Part shown: positions 13,801-29,352 of the stretch, one piece after another
Position numbering within the stretch: position 1 is the first letter of the stretch
Layout: each line of letters opens with the position of its first letter
Assembly (NCBI RefSeq): GCF_021018895.1
Contig: NC_079382.1
Location: forward strand, 17,808,501-17,872,500
Direction of reading: 5' to 3'
Origin: Seriola aureovittata
Lineage: Eukaryota > Chordata > Actinopteri > Carangiformes > Carangidae
DNA: 64,000 nt
Made by a program: the position numbers and the translations under genes
The notes under the pieces: generated by a model
Database searches by the model: none
Told to the model about the DNA's origin: nothing
Seen by the model: only the letters and a program-made list of their open reading frames with translations

Positions 13801-16800
13801 AATATACAATGACAAATTTAACAAAATGCTTGGGAGGTGTGTTCAACACACAGGAAGTGAGGACCATAAATGGGATGTAAAATACAAGACGCCTCTGTGA
13901 TTGTTATAATTATCCCATAACTCTTTCAACTAATAAATTAAACATAAGTGACAACAAAGTGTGTCCAGTGTCTCACCCGTAGAGGTATCTTGCAGTATTC
14001 AGTGAGCATGGGAACGTCAAAGACCAGCCGTCTAAGCAGCTGCTGCATCATGGAGGGACGCAGATGCCTTTGAAGAAGTTGAGGATTTATTATTTCATCA
14101 AAAGAATACAACAGTGAATACTGTGTAGATCTCATAAAACCAGGTAACACAATAAAAACATGGATTAATTAAAATAACTGCAGATTCAACTGCAGACACA
14201 AACAAGTTCATTTTAGCAATGTAAGTGACTTATCTAAGTTTCAACTGGGCTGCAAATCAGGTTGAGCACCTGAACAGAAAAGTACAAATACTCGTAGTCA
14301 AGAATATTTGAAAAAAATTAAAAAGCATCAGGTTCCATAGTATAAAAGAAAACTTTGGGCCTAAAGTATGTAGCAGACACATTGAATGCACCCAGCTGCA
14401 GGATTCAGGGTCAAACTAGGTCAAAGACATCAAAAATGGCAGCCAAATGTTACATGGTTAAAATCCTTAACTGGGGTTGTCAATGAAGAATAATGTTGCT
14501 GGTTCCTAATTTGGCACGAGTAAAACTGAACTGACAATATAGTAATTGTTCAGTATGACTCTTTGTTGCCAAGTGCACATCTTACACAATACATATCCAT
14601 GTGCCATAACAAAAAAACATGCTGACTGAATTTATTGGGCAAAATAAACGAGAATATAAGCAAGAATATGAATTCATAGAAAACAAATACATTAACCTGC
14701 TTTCACTGTGTAAATGTAATGAAGACAAAAACATTGAAGCAGTTGATTTGAGTCTAAAAGTGCACAAAAGCTTGGCTAATTTAGCCCCTAAGTAATATGT
14801 TCTTAATCTAAGCTCATTGTTTCCTGTAGTTTGTGATTTGCTTCATGCTCTATCAAAGTGGAACAGAGGGCTGTTCAATATCTGTCACACTAAAGCCTGA
14901 GACAAGCCATTTGACAGTAGCATTGTTTGAAAAATAACAGGGTGCAGCCTCTGTAAATCTCCAGCTCCCCTCTAATATTTTCACTCAGCTGAGCCTGGAG
15001 AAAGCTTGACAGGCCCTTACTTGCAGATAGCCAGCAGACAGTCCTCAATGGCGTCCCTCTGGGCTTTGGTGAGCGAGCGGCCTTTGGACAGTCGGTAGAT
15101 GGTCTGCAGCGTGGAGTCGATCAACTGTGCGTAGTGCTCTGTGTTGCCGAAGAGAGCGGCACAGCGGGTCAGCAGGGGCAGCAGGGCTGAGCCGATGTAC
15201 CTGTTCATGGTCAACGCCGTCTCAGTGGTGCTTAACACCTCCTGTGGGACAGAGAATAATACATGCAGCTGAAGGATACAGAGGCACTATAAAGTCTCCA
15301 CCTCAAAATTAATAGAACGTTGGTGTGAAAAAAGGCTCCTGGCAATAGCAAAAAGACATATTGAAAGGTTCTCAGGTAGGAAAAAGTAAATGAAAGCAGA
15401 GTCAAAAAAATTAATTTTCCTTGATGTCACGTTTGGGAATTGTTCGAAAAGTGCACTGAATAGAAATAACCTTTTAGAAAGATTTCTGTATGATCTTACA
15501 TGTAAATCTGACTTTTTGTGGGTGACGGATGATGGTGGTGGTGATGCTGCAGTTTACCTTACGCATGCAATTTTAGTTGCAATAGGTAAATGATCTCTCA
15601 TAGAAACCTATGCTATTGAAGCAATGACTGATGACACAAAACAGAGACTTGAAGAGCCATTGTTATAGAGGAGCATTCATATATGAAATTGACAAAACCA
15701 AACAATTGGTGATCAGTTACAGGGGTTAAAACTTTAAGTTTATAACTTCAGGTTTAACTTTGGTTAAAAAAGTGGAACAGTCACAGTTTTTATAAATCTA
15801 AAAACCAAACAATGAAAGACAAGTCACAGATGAAATTTTGCACTGCTAATTTTTATTTCAAAATTGTTTTCAAGGAATGACAGTCTGCTTGTCAAAGAGA
15901 GAATATGTTTACACAAGCCTTAGCCATGCTAAAGGAGTTTTTCTTCTAAACAAAATGCATGTTAAGATTCAGTGTTTCACGCCGAAACACTCCTTAAGGT
16001 ATAACAAATGCACTGGATGCATTTCCTTCCTCTTAAACATTTGCAAAGCTATGGATTTTGCAAATTAAAATGCAATTTAGATCCATGTTTGCTAGCTTGC
16101 AGTATTCTTCACTGCACCTTTGCTTCGCCTTTCTTGGCTCATTACTGGCATCAGTTGTTGATAAATGGAAAACCAATGGCAGGATGTGAATCAAGCTGCC
16201 CATGTGTTTGTACACAATACAAAGAGACTCACTTGTAAAAAAATGTTTCCATAGTAATACTACTTGTGCAAAACTCCACAGGGGACATTGAGTAAAAGTT
16301 ACCTCTTAAATAAGATAAGACAATGCTGGAATAAAACTAGTCTATCGCTCTTCATAAAAAAGAAAAAGATTGTCAGTGACAAACTCAATTTGTTCACTGT
16401 ACATCTATCACCATGACAGACTGACCCAATCTGAAGGGTTTACATGATGTCAAAGATAATCCAATTTTAAACCAATGCGGTGATGTTTTATGTGAATGGT
16501 GATAACTTTTCCTGAGGAGAAGAAGGTGAATTATTCTCAGTGGGTCAGTGGTGATTCTGACGTTGCCGCAGGGATTATTATATCCCTAAATACAAGTCAA
16601 ACATGACAACTGAATACTGATCGTATTACTCAGGCTCATGAGGATGAGCAGATGTTTAATGTTTCTAAGCTGATGATTGTAACAATAATTGTGTGAATGC
16701 TTCTGCCAGCTCTGAGCCAGTCACGACAAGGCTTTGTTCTGATCGATGTACTGAGCAATCAGTGTTTATGTTTGCTGAGATTATCTGCTTCTGTCACACT

Positions 16801-19800
16801 TCTAATGAGCAAACTGGAAACCTAAACTTAACTGTGTGCACTTACTAAATAACCAGAAAGTTTTTCAGTAAGAAAAGTGATAGGAACAGGGAAGATGACA
16901 CAGATATAACACCTGTTATCGGCTAGTACTTTTCATTTGTACAATTACGGGTTAAAAAGACTAAAGCGTACTGTTTTAGGAAACGGACACTAATGTTTTG
17001 GTGGCTAGTGAGTAACAAAATGGGACTTTGAAGGTGAAGGCTGGTTAGGGACACGTAGAGAAAGTTATTTAGGACTCACCGTATCCAGAGACGCTGAGGC
17101 TCGGAGGTCAGGCAAGAAGCCAACCTCCAACATCTGGAGCAGGAAGCTCTGGTCCTCGATGCCATACACTCGGTCCAGGAAGAGCACCATGGGGGCCTTG
17201 TGGTCCGGACAGAAACTGGCTGACATGTCGGGCTCTGTCACTGTGCCATCTGAAGGTTAAACACATTTTAGGGAGGAAAAGTTTCAAGTTTATTTTGTCA
17301 TGATCAAAATATACTTTTAAAGAAAAAAATAGACTTGCAAGACAAGGATGCTGAGCAGTACCTGGAGAATTCAGGAGGACAAAGGGAAAGAGGAACAAAG
17401 GAAAACAAAAGAGCTGAACAGTTGAACAGTTCAAGAGTTCATTTTTACTGAATCTAATGATACATGGTTTATGACCACAAGATGTAGAAACAGGGGAATG
17501 GCTGCAAGAGTGTATTTTAGGTAAAAGTTTAAAGTGGTAAGCTGTGGAAACTTTGACAAAAGCAAAATGTAATGAGCTCATTCAAGACACAGCTTGCTTT
17601 TTATTAGAAACTGTGACAGAGAAAACTGAGTGTTAAGTTAATTTTCTGGTGTGATTGCTGCTGAGGATATATATATTTTTTTTTTTTTTTTTTTTTTTTA
17701 GGTAAGATGATAAATACAAGCACATTTTAGAACATAGCACAAAGTGGATCGATAGTAGAAACGGCTTGTAGGCATGACTTTCTCCCACAGTAGAAACAGA
17801 GATGCAAACAGGTATTCACACCTGAATGATGCCCACTGGCAGGACACAGTTATTTAAAATTATACACATCCATCTGGCAGAGCTGAATGAGTCCAACAGT
17901 GCAGAGAAATGAAAATGTTTTAGTTGCTTTGATCTGGAGCTGTAAAATCTACTTTTTTCATATTTCAAGATAGTAATGTGGTATGTTGGTTCAGTAGGCA
18001 GCAGAGAATATTTGTGTCTGACATGTGTGTATATACAATTTAAATTAAATTGCTGAGTACTGTGTTTGAGCACAGCTTCAGCTTTGAATACAAACCAAAC
18101 ACAATTTTTCTGTATCAGATGGAAGATTTTCTGTCTCACTTTTGGCTGCTATTACAAGTTTTTTTCCCAGTACCCTTAGCATTTTCAAACCTAACATTGG
18201 TTGGTTTTGTTGTTCTACCAGGATCAACTTAATTTATTTTTATCTGCATCAACATCTGCATGCATAACTTCAGGTAGCAAACAAATAAAATAGGAGCCAC
18301 AAAGGCCGTACCTTTATTAACTACAGGCATCTTGAGGGGGATGCTGATGACACCCACCAGGTCCTTAGTAGGAACCAGAGAGCGCAGGATGGCTCGGATA
18401 CGCAGCGCCTCACCTTTACCCGCATTGATCAGCTGTAACAGATGAAAACATACACCACATCATTTCATTCAGGTAATTGTAGAGACACTTGTCTTCATAA
18501 CAGCTGATGAAAAAAATGCATCAAGTTCAATTATTTAATTTTGATAATTATTTTGAATCTGATATAAAGCTGTTAAAACTGTCTGAGTCATTAACCAAGT
18601 CCACATTAATTTCCATGTCGTCCATATTGTAGGTTACAGTTCATTGTACAGTGTGCTATTCCTCCGCTCCAGTTGAGCCTTACATGCATCTCTGGAGCGC
18701 AGCGTCCCAGCAGGTCAATGAGAGCTGAGTAGAAGGACATGATGGCGTTGCCCATGTGGATAATTTCTCCTTCTTCCTCACCACACCTGACACACACAGA
18801 GACAAACATTAATCTGTCATTGTAATAACTATCTTTCTTTAATACTGCAAACTTTCCTGATTGCTGAAGAATCAGGCAATTTAAGAATAAAGTGGGGGAA
18901 ACAGAAGCAGTGGATGGACAATTTTGTGAGCATTTCTAACAATGTTTTTTGGTAGAATACGTATCTCCTTACAGGCCACTATCATACACATATTGATTTT
19001 GCCCACTCTCCCAATTTCTATTCTCACTTCAGGCAATAACAACATTCCTCCATTAAAATGCAGCCCATGTATTACAGCCTGTGCATACTAATGTGTGCAG
19101 GCAGACACCAACACTTTCTACAAACTGGCCACAGCTTCGAACAATGCCAAGGCTGCTATACTCCTTTCTCTTGAGCCTCTAAACAGATAAGCACCTCTGT
19201 CTGATGTGTTCAGGATAAACTTGTGTCTTAAAATGCAGTTAAAACGTCTCAATTTCAGTATTTAAGACTTATGCAAATAGGCAAATTAATGACACTGTTT
19301 TTTTTCCATTGTTTTTAAAGAATTTTCTATAAATGCATGAATATTTTGTAGGAGAGGATGAGGCATATCCTAGCACAAGTATATAAAAGATTAAACCAAA
19401 CAACTTAATTTGTATCTGACATGCATTAAATACACCACCATCTTGTCATTATTTTAAGATAATGAAAAAGATGTTTTACATGTGTTTAATTACTGCAAAA
19501 TCTTTCCTTTATAATTACTTTTCTTGTTTGGCTGTTTAGCAAAGCAACTCGACCAAACTCTCCATTCAAACGGAACAATAACTCACTGTTACACTACTTA
19601 CACAAAGTAGTAAAAGTAGTAAGTAGAAGTAGTAAAGTAGTAAACTTCTATCTCTTCCCAGTAATGTGAATAGAGCCACATACAAATGTGGCTATATTAA
19701 AGAGTGTAATAACTAAGAATAACGCTGGTTTAGCAGTGCTCAGAAACACACTGTGAAATCTAATTAAATGGAACAACTCTCACACAGACACAGATAATGG

Positions 19801-22800
19801 GAGACTTTATCAGTACTGAATACTTTCGAGCCACTCAATGAGTTTTTAGTGTCTCTTGATGATCTAAATGCTGATTCAGAGGCTTTTCAACCCAGACAGG
19901 AACAAGGATATGTGAGAAACTGGTGTGGATTCCTACACAGTAGTGACTCCAGGTGAGGTTTTTGGCAGGTCCAGGGCAGGATCCTCAGAGATCTTGATGG
20001 CCTCCTTCATAGCAGTCAGCAGACCCTGGCCTCCCTCTCCCCTCAGGGCGGGGCCAAAACATTCAGGGCGTCTGATCAGCAGCTTCACCACCACATTGGC
20101 ATTTTCCTCCACACTCTCCCCTGGTATACAAAGACAGCAGGCAAAGGGACAGGCATTTATGAAGCGAAGATTGAATTATCCATAAAAGGACAGATCAGAG
20201 TAAGCTTCAAGGCAGAAACCCTGGACATGATGTCCAGTGCTTTTCAAAAGATCTATATATTTATATTCAGGGAGCTCCAACTTGTGCATTTTCTATTCAA
20301 GGCAACAGAGCACAGTTGCTGGTAAATGGTGATGGCGGAAAGAAGACCATTAACTCACTCCATCACTCCAGCCAAAGTTTGCTGGCAGATTCTGGGATTT
20401 CCTCCAATCTTTTTTTCATTTTTCTTTTTTAACTGTGTACTCACACTACACATAAGAAAAACAGATTCACACAGATAATGTGCACCTCAGAGTTATACTG
20501 TGTTGGGTTTTTACATGTAGCATATTGTAAAGCTAAAATTTCCTTTTGTGCCATAATCTAAACTGTAGCGATATCACCTTGTGTTTGTATGTTAACCATA
20601 GTTATACAAATTTATTAACATATTTCAAAGTGTATAATTTATCAATTTGAAGTTTACAATTGCAGGTACCCATAAAGCTTTTGTCTGCAAACACATTTGG
20701 ACATTTCTGTCAAAACAAGTATTATGTTTCCTTACGGATTAATAAATATGTTGAATGCATCCTGTGCCTCATAATTCATTTACAATATCTTATTTTGAAA
20801 GTTTCAGCTTGTAGTCTCCTTTGACTCAATTTTATTGCTGTATTGCCATCTTTTACACCATGAGTGTTGATGGCTGAAGGCATTGTGTATCGATTAGATT
20901 TTCTCCACATTCTGTATGTCTGTACACTCAGTATGAAAGTCAACATACCATTGCAGAAGACTGCGAACCTCAGGAAGGACAGGTAACGCTCTCCCTCGAT
21001 GGGGTTCCAGCCAAGGTCTGGGTAACCCTTAGCAACCAGTATGGCACAGCTCTGGAGACCACAACCTGCCAGGTATGTCACCACCTACACGCAAACACAC
21101 AAACAAGTCTGTTTCACTCGTTGTTATTATCTTGGGCAAACTGTCTTTTTGACTGTCATTGTCAGAAACAGTGACAACTTGAAAGCTTTTGCTGAAGTTG
21201 CTTATTCAACCGTCACAAATTCATTCTGAATTTTTGACCGAAAAAACTTGGGTGGCATGAGTCTTCCATTTCTATCAGACTTACATAAGTCAGCAAAGAG
21301 ATGTTTTAATAAGAAATTAACTTTTTAATAATGTGAAGTAATCTGCTCATCATTTTGCTATTCAAATCATTCCAATATGTAATATAGAACTTACTCAACA
21401 TAATGTGAAAATTGAACCACATAAAAGACTATTAGAATACCAGGAAGACTAATTTCATCTCGCTGAGTAGGTGCATCTGCTTTTTGACTAGAAGGCTGTT
21501 TCAGTGCATTCATTATCCATAAAACCAAATGGACTACTCTCCTCTCAGCATGTTAAACATAATAGGTTTCAATTTCACAATTTTACAGTGCCTGGAATAG
21601 TATTCAACACTAAACTAAGTCTATAATATGACTGATTCATCTGCTAGAACGACAAATACCTTGAGGTCAGCTTTAATAAACAGAATAGCCACTGTCTGGT
21701 TATGTAATCAGCCTGAAACCATTAGTGACAGAGCTGTATGGCTGAGCTAAATAGCTGAATAGTTACTTAATTTCATGCACAATATTTATCAGCTATGGGA
21801 ACAAGCCTTCTGTTCACACGGCACATTTCTGCTAACAAAATAAATTCATGTAGCAAATACATTTTTGTACTTAAAATAAACCTTAAATATTTGTCTTCGA
21901 TCATCAAGTTTTAATGGTGAGCAAAGTGGTTCAAGGGTAAATTTTGGTGTAGTTGTGACAAATATTACCCTATGTCTGTTTCTTCTGCACATTCAGTCAT
22001 TCAGTTGCAGTGAGTTATGTTTTCACTGCTGTGCTGTGATTTAGTGCAGAAGTAACAAACCTTCTCCAGATCAGGCTCCTCCAGGGCCAGAGCCAGGCCA
22101 TTGTTGTCCATCACTGAGGACGCTGCGACATCCAGTGGAGTGGAGCCCCGCATAGCTTCAGAGGCTAAACACACAGACAAAGTGTCACCACCAAAGCAAA
22201 AAGGCATTTCATTCTAAACAACAGGGGGCAGTGTATCTACATATGCTATCTTGATATTCTCTAATCTCTCTCTTTTAACTTAGCAGGTAGTGTTTAATTG
22301 TTGATGAGACCAGTTCACATCTCCAGCTGACCTTTGAATAAAGGCTGATTTCTTATCAAAAATGTAATTCTGATATATTTGTGCACAGAATATTTCAGCA
22401 ATGAACTGTGTCCATTTTAATGGACAACTTTGATTCCTGTTGACTACATGAGCATTAATATTGTATTCTGTGCACTTTTTTTAGTAACCTCTTCTTAGAA
22501 AAGCCCAAGTTAATCAATCCTCTGTGGCTCAATGTGGACAAACACTCCCTCCCTACATAAATGGTTACATTCCCATTGGGCACTTACTCTCAAATGAAGT
22601 GCATAATGTTTTGGGGCAATTTAGTTGAAAAAAAAAAACTAAACAATTAATTGCTTTATAATTATAACTATGTCCTTCATGCAGGCAAACTTCACCATTT
22701 GGGATGATAAGTACTAAAATAAACAAGCATTTACCCACAGAAAGCACAAGGCATATCTCCCAACACGTTCACATTGACGCGTGTGATTTATGATTTATCA

Positions 22801-25800
22801 AAATGCTTCATGTGAGTGGTGTGCTGAATTCATCTGTCCTCTTCAGACTATGTGAACCTCTCCTCTTTCACAGAGGCAGGTGCTTTAGTTTACAGCAGCA
22901 GCACTTGGAACCCTGTGACTCATCAGTCCTTCCCTGCATGACTAAATAACCCCGTCTCCCATTTTCCTCCCTTCCCTGCTCGCTGCCATTCTCTCCCTCT
23001 CTCTCTCTCCATCAGCTGCCTCCTCCTTTGCCCCTTTCATTCTCAAAAGCGATACCCTGACATTTTGAATTACAGCCTGTTATTTTTCGTTACTAGCCGC
23101 TTGTCATAATATGGGTGATGAGTTTGTGTCTGCACTTCAATTAGCTGAGAATTCTTTCAGCAAATGGCACCTATTGCTTTCATTTGCATAATTTTAGGAG
23201 CAGCATGGCAAATATGTGGGGAAGTATTTCAAAATGTCAAAGCATCTCTATAAATACTTTTCTTAACATTTCCCTCTTGCACTATACCTCTCCAACTTCC
23301 TTTCATCATTTCACCTTCCCCTTTTGAAAATCTGCTTTTCTGCACTTTCTTCTGCTCATCCCTCATATTTACTTTCTATCATACATTTTAAACCTCTGTC
23401 TTTTTCTCTCACAATTATATTTACATAACATCAAAAGAAAAAGCTGTAAGATGGCTGTCAACAGATACCAGGAGTGTAAACAGTCTGATTTAGTGAATGT
23501 ATCAAATCTTACCCAGTCCAACACTGCTGTTCTCCAGCAGGTAGCTCAGGTGGTCAAACATGGCTTTCTGGTTCTGCCGGCTAATACGACAGAAGTAGCA
23601 CAAGAAACGACAACAGCTAGCCACCATCTTGGGGAAGGCAATCTCCTGTGGATGAGGAAATGAAAACACAAAAGTAAAGATGTGCTGAAGTAAAAGTAGG
23701 CCGTCAGTTTTTGTTTTTTTATGTGAAACTGAAACTCTTAAATTTTCCCTTCAACAATCAAAATACAATATATACGAGTTATTCTAAAGCTGCTGGGAGA
23801 GGGTATATTTTTGAAGATGATATCAAGCGTCTCCCTGAAGAAGCGACTTCAAGAGCTCAGGCGGATTTTAATCAATTTTGATATGATGCACAGTCTTATA
23901 GTCTATGTTTGGCTCTGTTAAAGGTCTAGGCTTATCAAAACACTTATAATGGAGTCAATAAACAAAATGTATTTTGTGTTGAGAACACAACAACTGGAAA
24001 ATCATTTCACCTTTCGCATCTAATGCTATTACCTCTGTGTCATCCCTTAGTTGTGTAAGATCTTGTGTGGGTTAAGTCTAAGCATAAATCTAAGAGTGAA
24101 GTAATTTTTGTCCGTGACAGATGAAACTAAACTACCAGAAGAACTGATAAGATTCCAGAATGAAGGGAATCTTACCTCCAGCAAATGAGACGGAAAATAT
24201 GCACAGCACAGAAAAATCACACTCATGACTGTTCAAATTTCAATCATGCCAAATGCTTCCACTTCTAAAAACCAAAGCATTTTCACCTTATGAATGTGTT
24301 TAAATCTGGTGAGAGATTTCTCTGTGTTAATGCTGCCTGTGTGGTTGACTTTTTTTATTTTACGTTTTTAAATTAATCCTTGACCAAATTATCAGCATTA
24401 GTCCTGATTGTGTGATGAAAGTCATAACTGAGAAATCCATAACCCAAAACAATCATGGTTTGATATTATACAGTACCATGCCATGACTAAGACAAGACCA
24501 CAGATAATCAATAAGAGAGTAAATATTGCAAACCTATATACATTTACAAGCTGTGGTACTGCCACTTTATATGGCCACAGTAAGTGAACAGCACATATCA
24601 AGTGGCAGTAAACTGGTCTGGAATTTATTTCTGAGACATCGTGATGAGACTGCCAGAGTCAGATATGAAGGCCTGAATGTCTCCCTGAGGTCTGTCTGTC
24701 TGAGGTTCAATTCATGCTTGGCACTGGTCGTGGCATTAAATCACACCCATCTCTTCCAGCTTCTGTCAGCACTGCCCAAAAAGGACAGGCTTGAGAGGCC
24801 TCCATCTCACCCTTTTCATGCCTACCAATGCCCAGTTTACTCCTCTGCCCTCTCTTTCAACCCTGTGGTTTTTTCTGGGTATTAAGATTGTTGCTCTTGG
24901 GATCTCTTAGGATAAATTTTGCAGAATAAAACTAATCTAATACTCAAAAGAATGAATTACAACTACAACATGTCCACTTAACTAAAAGTTCCCTCCAGTG
25001 GTTAATATGATCAGATTAGAGCCAAAACCACCTAATTAACAGAAGATTCATTTGCAACTATTTACATAATTTATCAATTGTTTGAGCTACTTTTACAAGT
25101 AAAAAAATCATTTGCTGGTTCCAGCATCTAAAATGTGAGGATTTCCTGCTTTTCTTTGTTTTATATATTTGTAAATTGAATCTCTCTGTAATTGGACTGC
25201 TAGTCAGACAAAACAAGACATTTTAACATGTCACCTTCGGCCTTGGGAAAATGTGATGGACATTTTTCACTTTTTCTGACATTTTATTGACAAAAAGATT
25301 AACAAAGATTAATCTACAGATGCATCAATAGTGAAAATAATTAGTGGCAAACTACTAGTCATGTAAGCTTTTAATTCAACATGGCTGAGAAGTCCTAGAG
25401 GTGCTCAAAACTGAAAAGTTTGAGCAACAGCTCCATGGCAACTGACTCTCAAATTCAAACTCAATCTGCTGATGATGAGGACTGTATTGTGAGGTGAAAA
25501 GCTCTAAAACTAGCATTAAAGTGGACTTTTAGTTGAAATTGCCTGTAAACTACAATTTACATCCATGACAGTGAAGGTTTTGCAGCACTGGGTTGTACTG
25601 ACTGAGCTAGAAAGTGTTGTCAGCACTCACCTGTGACTTGTCTCCTCCCAACACATTAACCATGACCTCCATGACAGTCTCATGCATGCCCAGCACTCTC
25701 ATCAGGTTGGGATGTTGGTAGAAAACCTTGTTGTTCATGATGTCACTGGGAAAGTGGTTTATGAAGGTTGTGATGTATTTTGCATTCCAAAATTTTAATA

Positions 25801-28800
25801 CACTGCACATTGGAAATACGGCTGGACAGTGGAATTTTGTCGAAGTCAGTTATAAAAAAAAATAAATAAACCTTTAAGCAACCATATTTTACATTGCTTT
25901 AAAAACTTAGAAAGATGTCACTGCATTTATTGCAAGATATTTCCTTACCCGAGTCCATCAATCATGAGTTTCTCCTCCTCTTTGCCCATACGCACTGCCA
26001 GCAGAGACCTGATTTGACCCAGGGATGCCAATAGGTTAATAGCATCCTGCACAGATGCAGCACTGATGGTGTAGGATTTCTTCATGGCCCGGAGCAGCTC
26101 CCCGATGCCATCATACTGCCTCCTCAGCAGGCTGAACATCACCCTGACCAGCTCTGGGTCCTGGATGTGAGACTCCTGGGCCCAGGTGGTTATGGTCTGG
26201 GAGATCAGCTCTTTCAGGTTGGCTGGAGAAGTGAGAATTCAACATCCGTACATGAATAATTTTACAGGGGTAGAAAATTAGTGCTGCTTTGCTGTAGGGG
26301 GTTAATGGAGGCACCACACCTGACCACCATTAAACAAACAGTGTATTGGACTTCTACAAAATGCAGCAACAAGGATAGCAAAGAAAGCGCTGTAGTGCTG
26401 CCACTGGTCATTTGTCAATTATTTTTTGTCCTTTTAAAACAAATTCGGAGAAAAATCTCTTTATCTCATAATAACTCAAAGGAAATCTTCATCCAAATGA
26501 AAACACAAAGCAAAACTTAAGACTGGAACACAAACTGTCTCCTAATCAGCATCTGGTCCTATGTGTGAAACAACCAGGACTCACCAATGTTATATTTGGG
26601 TTTAGCTCTGTTTTTGGTCACTAACAACTTCTGAGGGAAATATCTCTTTAGTTGCTAAATGCTCCATTATGTTTACCAGCGAACTTTGCCTGTTAACTTA
26701 GTCACTAACTTTGTCTGCCACCTGGTACATGGTGCAAGTTGGTGCAAGTTCAAGAGCAAAATTTGGTTTTTAGAGCTATTTGAGCTACGTGAAAACAGCT
26801 TGTTGATATGGCCCTGAGGAGCTGCCCAGTGCTGCCGAGGCCAAAAACTACGCTATTAGACCAGTGAGAGTGAACAAAAACAACAAAGTTGAGGGCCAAA
26901 CTGCCTAACAATGAGCTTAAACTCCATACAGCCAAGAGCAGCTACATTTTGGGGTGTTAATTCTCTGTAGATGCCTCACTGCGAATGATTCCTTTGACAT
27001 TCTCACCTTGTTTTCACATTATTATTTGATACATTGTTTTCATAAAAATAAGCAAGATGTTGCAATTTCACTAAAATGTATGTAAAGTTTTACAACTCTT
27101 AGCTTTCAGTGCATTTGGGAATATTGATATGGAAAGTTTTTGTAGCTTTATATTACAAAAAAAAAAAAAAAGTTGTGCACATAGAGAAGCATTATTAAAC
27201 ACTATCACTGGAGCTTTGTAAGGCAGCAGACTGCACCTGTAGTCAGCTAGTCTGTGCCACTGCTCTCACAATGTCTTATACTGCTGTGCAAAATAAAATG
27301 TGTTAGATTTACAACAAGTGTTCAATGGTATGAGCACAGTGGAGTAATGTTTTTAGGCTAGCATACAAGGCACAAACTGACACACACACATAAACACACC
27401 CTACCAGAAGGCTAGAGAGGCTAAAATTGGTGGTTACTACTTCAGAGGAAGAAACCAAAAGGCAACATAAATACTTCATTAGCAATTAATTTGATTTTAC
27501 TTTGAGTCCATTGTCTTAGGGATTTTCACCCTCTCTTCCTGCAGATCACCTGCAGGTTCTGAGATATTTTTAGGCTGTCTTGCACACACACAGCATGTTT
27601 AAGATCTACCCACAGATTTTCAATGATGTTTTTAGTCAGGGGACTGTGAAGGCTGTTCAAAAGCTTTTCAGGAAGTAGTTTATGGTGGATTCTGAGTTTT
27701 GCTTTAGATCATTGTCTAGTTGTAGAAACCAGCCTCTTTTCAGTTTCACTTTCTTGGCTGACTGCAGGACATTTGCGTCCAGAATTTACTGATATTTAGT
27801 GAAATCAATTCTTCCCTCTATCCATGAAATCTTTCCTGTACCACTGACTGCCAAATAACCCCAAAGCTGAATATTTCCACCCCCATACTTAACAGTAGCA
27901 GCATTCAACAAACAGTACAATCTGAAATGACACATGATGTGTGAAAAGCAGAGGAAGCCAACTACTAGCTATCTACTTTAGTAGAGCAGCCAATAAGGAA
28001 CTCAAGAGATGGAGCCATGATGGCAAAATAAATGAAACATTTTGTGCGATCCAGGATTTTTTAATAAATCACCAAGAAAAATTCACAACCAAGCAAGAAA
28101 TGCTTGGTTCAGAAATATGAGTCAAGCAAAAGTAGTTTTTCTTAATTCATGAAAGGAGTGGGTTGTGCTTCTGCTTTTCTAATTTGAAGAGATGACCTTA
28201 CCATAAACTTTATGCCTTAATGTATACTGATGATGCTGTTGTTTATTCAGTAAATCAGAGAAAGTTTTCAAATAAGTTAACAGTGTACTCTGAAGTAGTA
28301 TCTGACTGGTCTGACTAATCACACGTTTTTTTTTGTTGTTTTTTTTTTTTTTTTTTTCCACAGTGTCCATATATCGAACATAAATTTTTGGACGTTGCAT
28401 GTACAATGAGACTGTAAATCTCTCACACTCTCTAAATGTGTTACCCATTATTGGTATTGTCCCTCCTCTTGAAAGACTGAACACTTGCCAGAACAAACAA
28501 CATTCAGTCATAATTTAGTTAATCTTGACTCGAAAATGTTGACGCTACAAGATAATGATTGAAATTTTTAAGCAAAATGCAACTAACAAAATAGCCACGA
28601 CTACTCTAAACCCTCTTCTTCCTGTAGTATTTAGACTGTCGCTTAATAACGATTATGGCATAACTGACTTTTTCGGGTCCTTCAAACTTTTTACTCCAGA
28701 TGGACTTCCTTGGAATTGTTTACAGGGACTCTTTAGAAAGAGCTATGGACTCTGTTCCCCAGGCCCCTCAGAAATGTTTTTCATTTCAGGAATAACACAG

Positions 28801-29291
28801 GTCTAACCTCATGCATTTTATCCACATTTACAGCCATACAAGACAGCTATATAGAGATAGATGAAAATTAAACTGTAACCCAGGAGGGGAGTTTTTTTTT
28901 TTTTTTTAAAAGCTGTAAAATCTGGGTGATCCTCCAAACCGTCATTTTAAGGTCTCATCAAACTTTAATCTCACAGATGACAGATAACAATAAAACGAGC
29001 CAAAACTACAGAGGAACTTGGTGACATGGGGTGATAAATGTGGGATGTGGCTAAATGCTGCACCTCTCCAAATGATAACATTGTTATTCTGAACTCTGAG
29101 TGTTTAAGTCAAACAGTCCAACATCTGTAGCAAACAAGGGGTCAGATTCGAGCAGAATCCTAATGAGAGACAAGACAGATACAAAGAGAGGAGAGAGAGA
29201 GAGAGAGCCAGCTGCCTCAAAGGTGAACGTCTCGCGGATTCACATCTGCTCTGCATTGTCTTAAACAGTGTCTCACATGGGAGTCATCACA

Positions 29292-29352
<61 letters not shown>

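Noticed and set aside
23090..23220. Microsatellite or transposon explanation for this segment
   Set aside because: No internal repetition or inverted ends seen; kept only as a weak regulatory candidate.
24526..24885. 119-codon plus-strand open frame inside intron 41
   Set aside because: No family resemblance and no splice sites giving a continuing frame; length is compatible with chance in this much intron.
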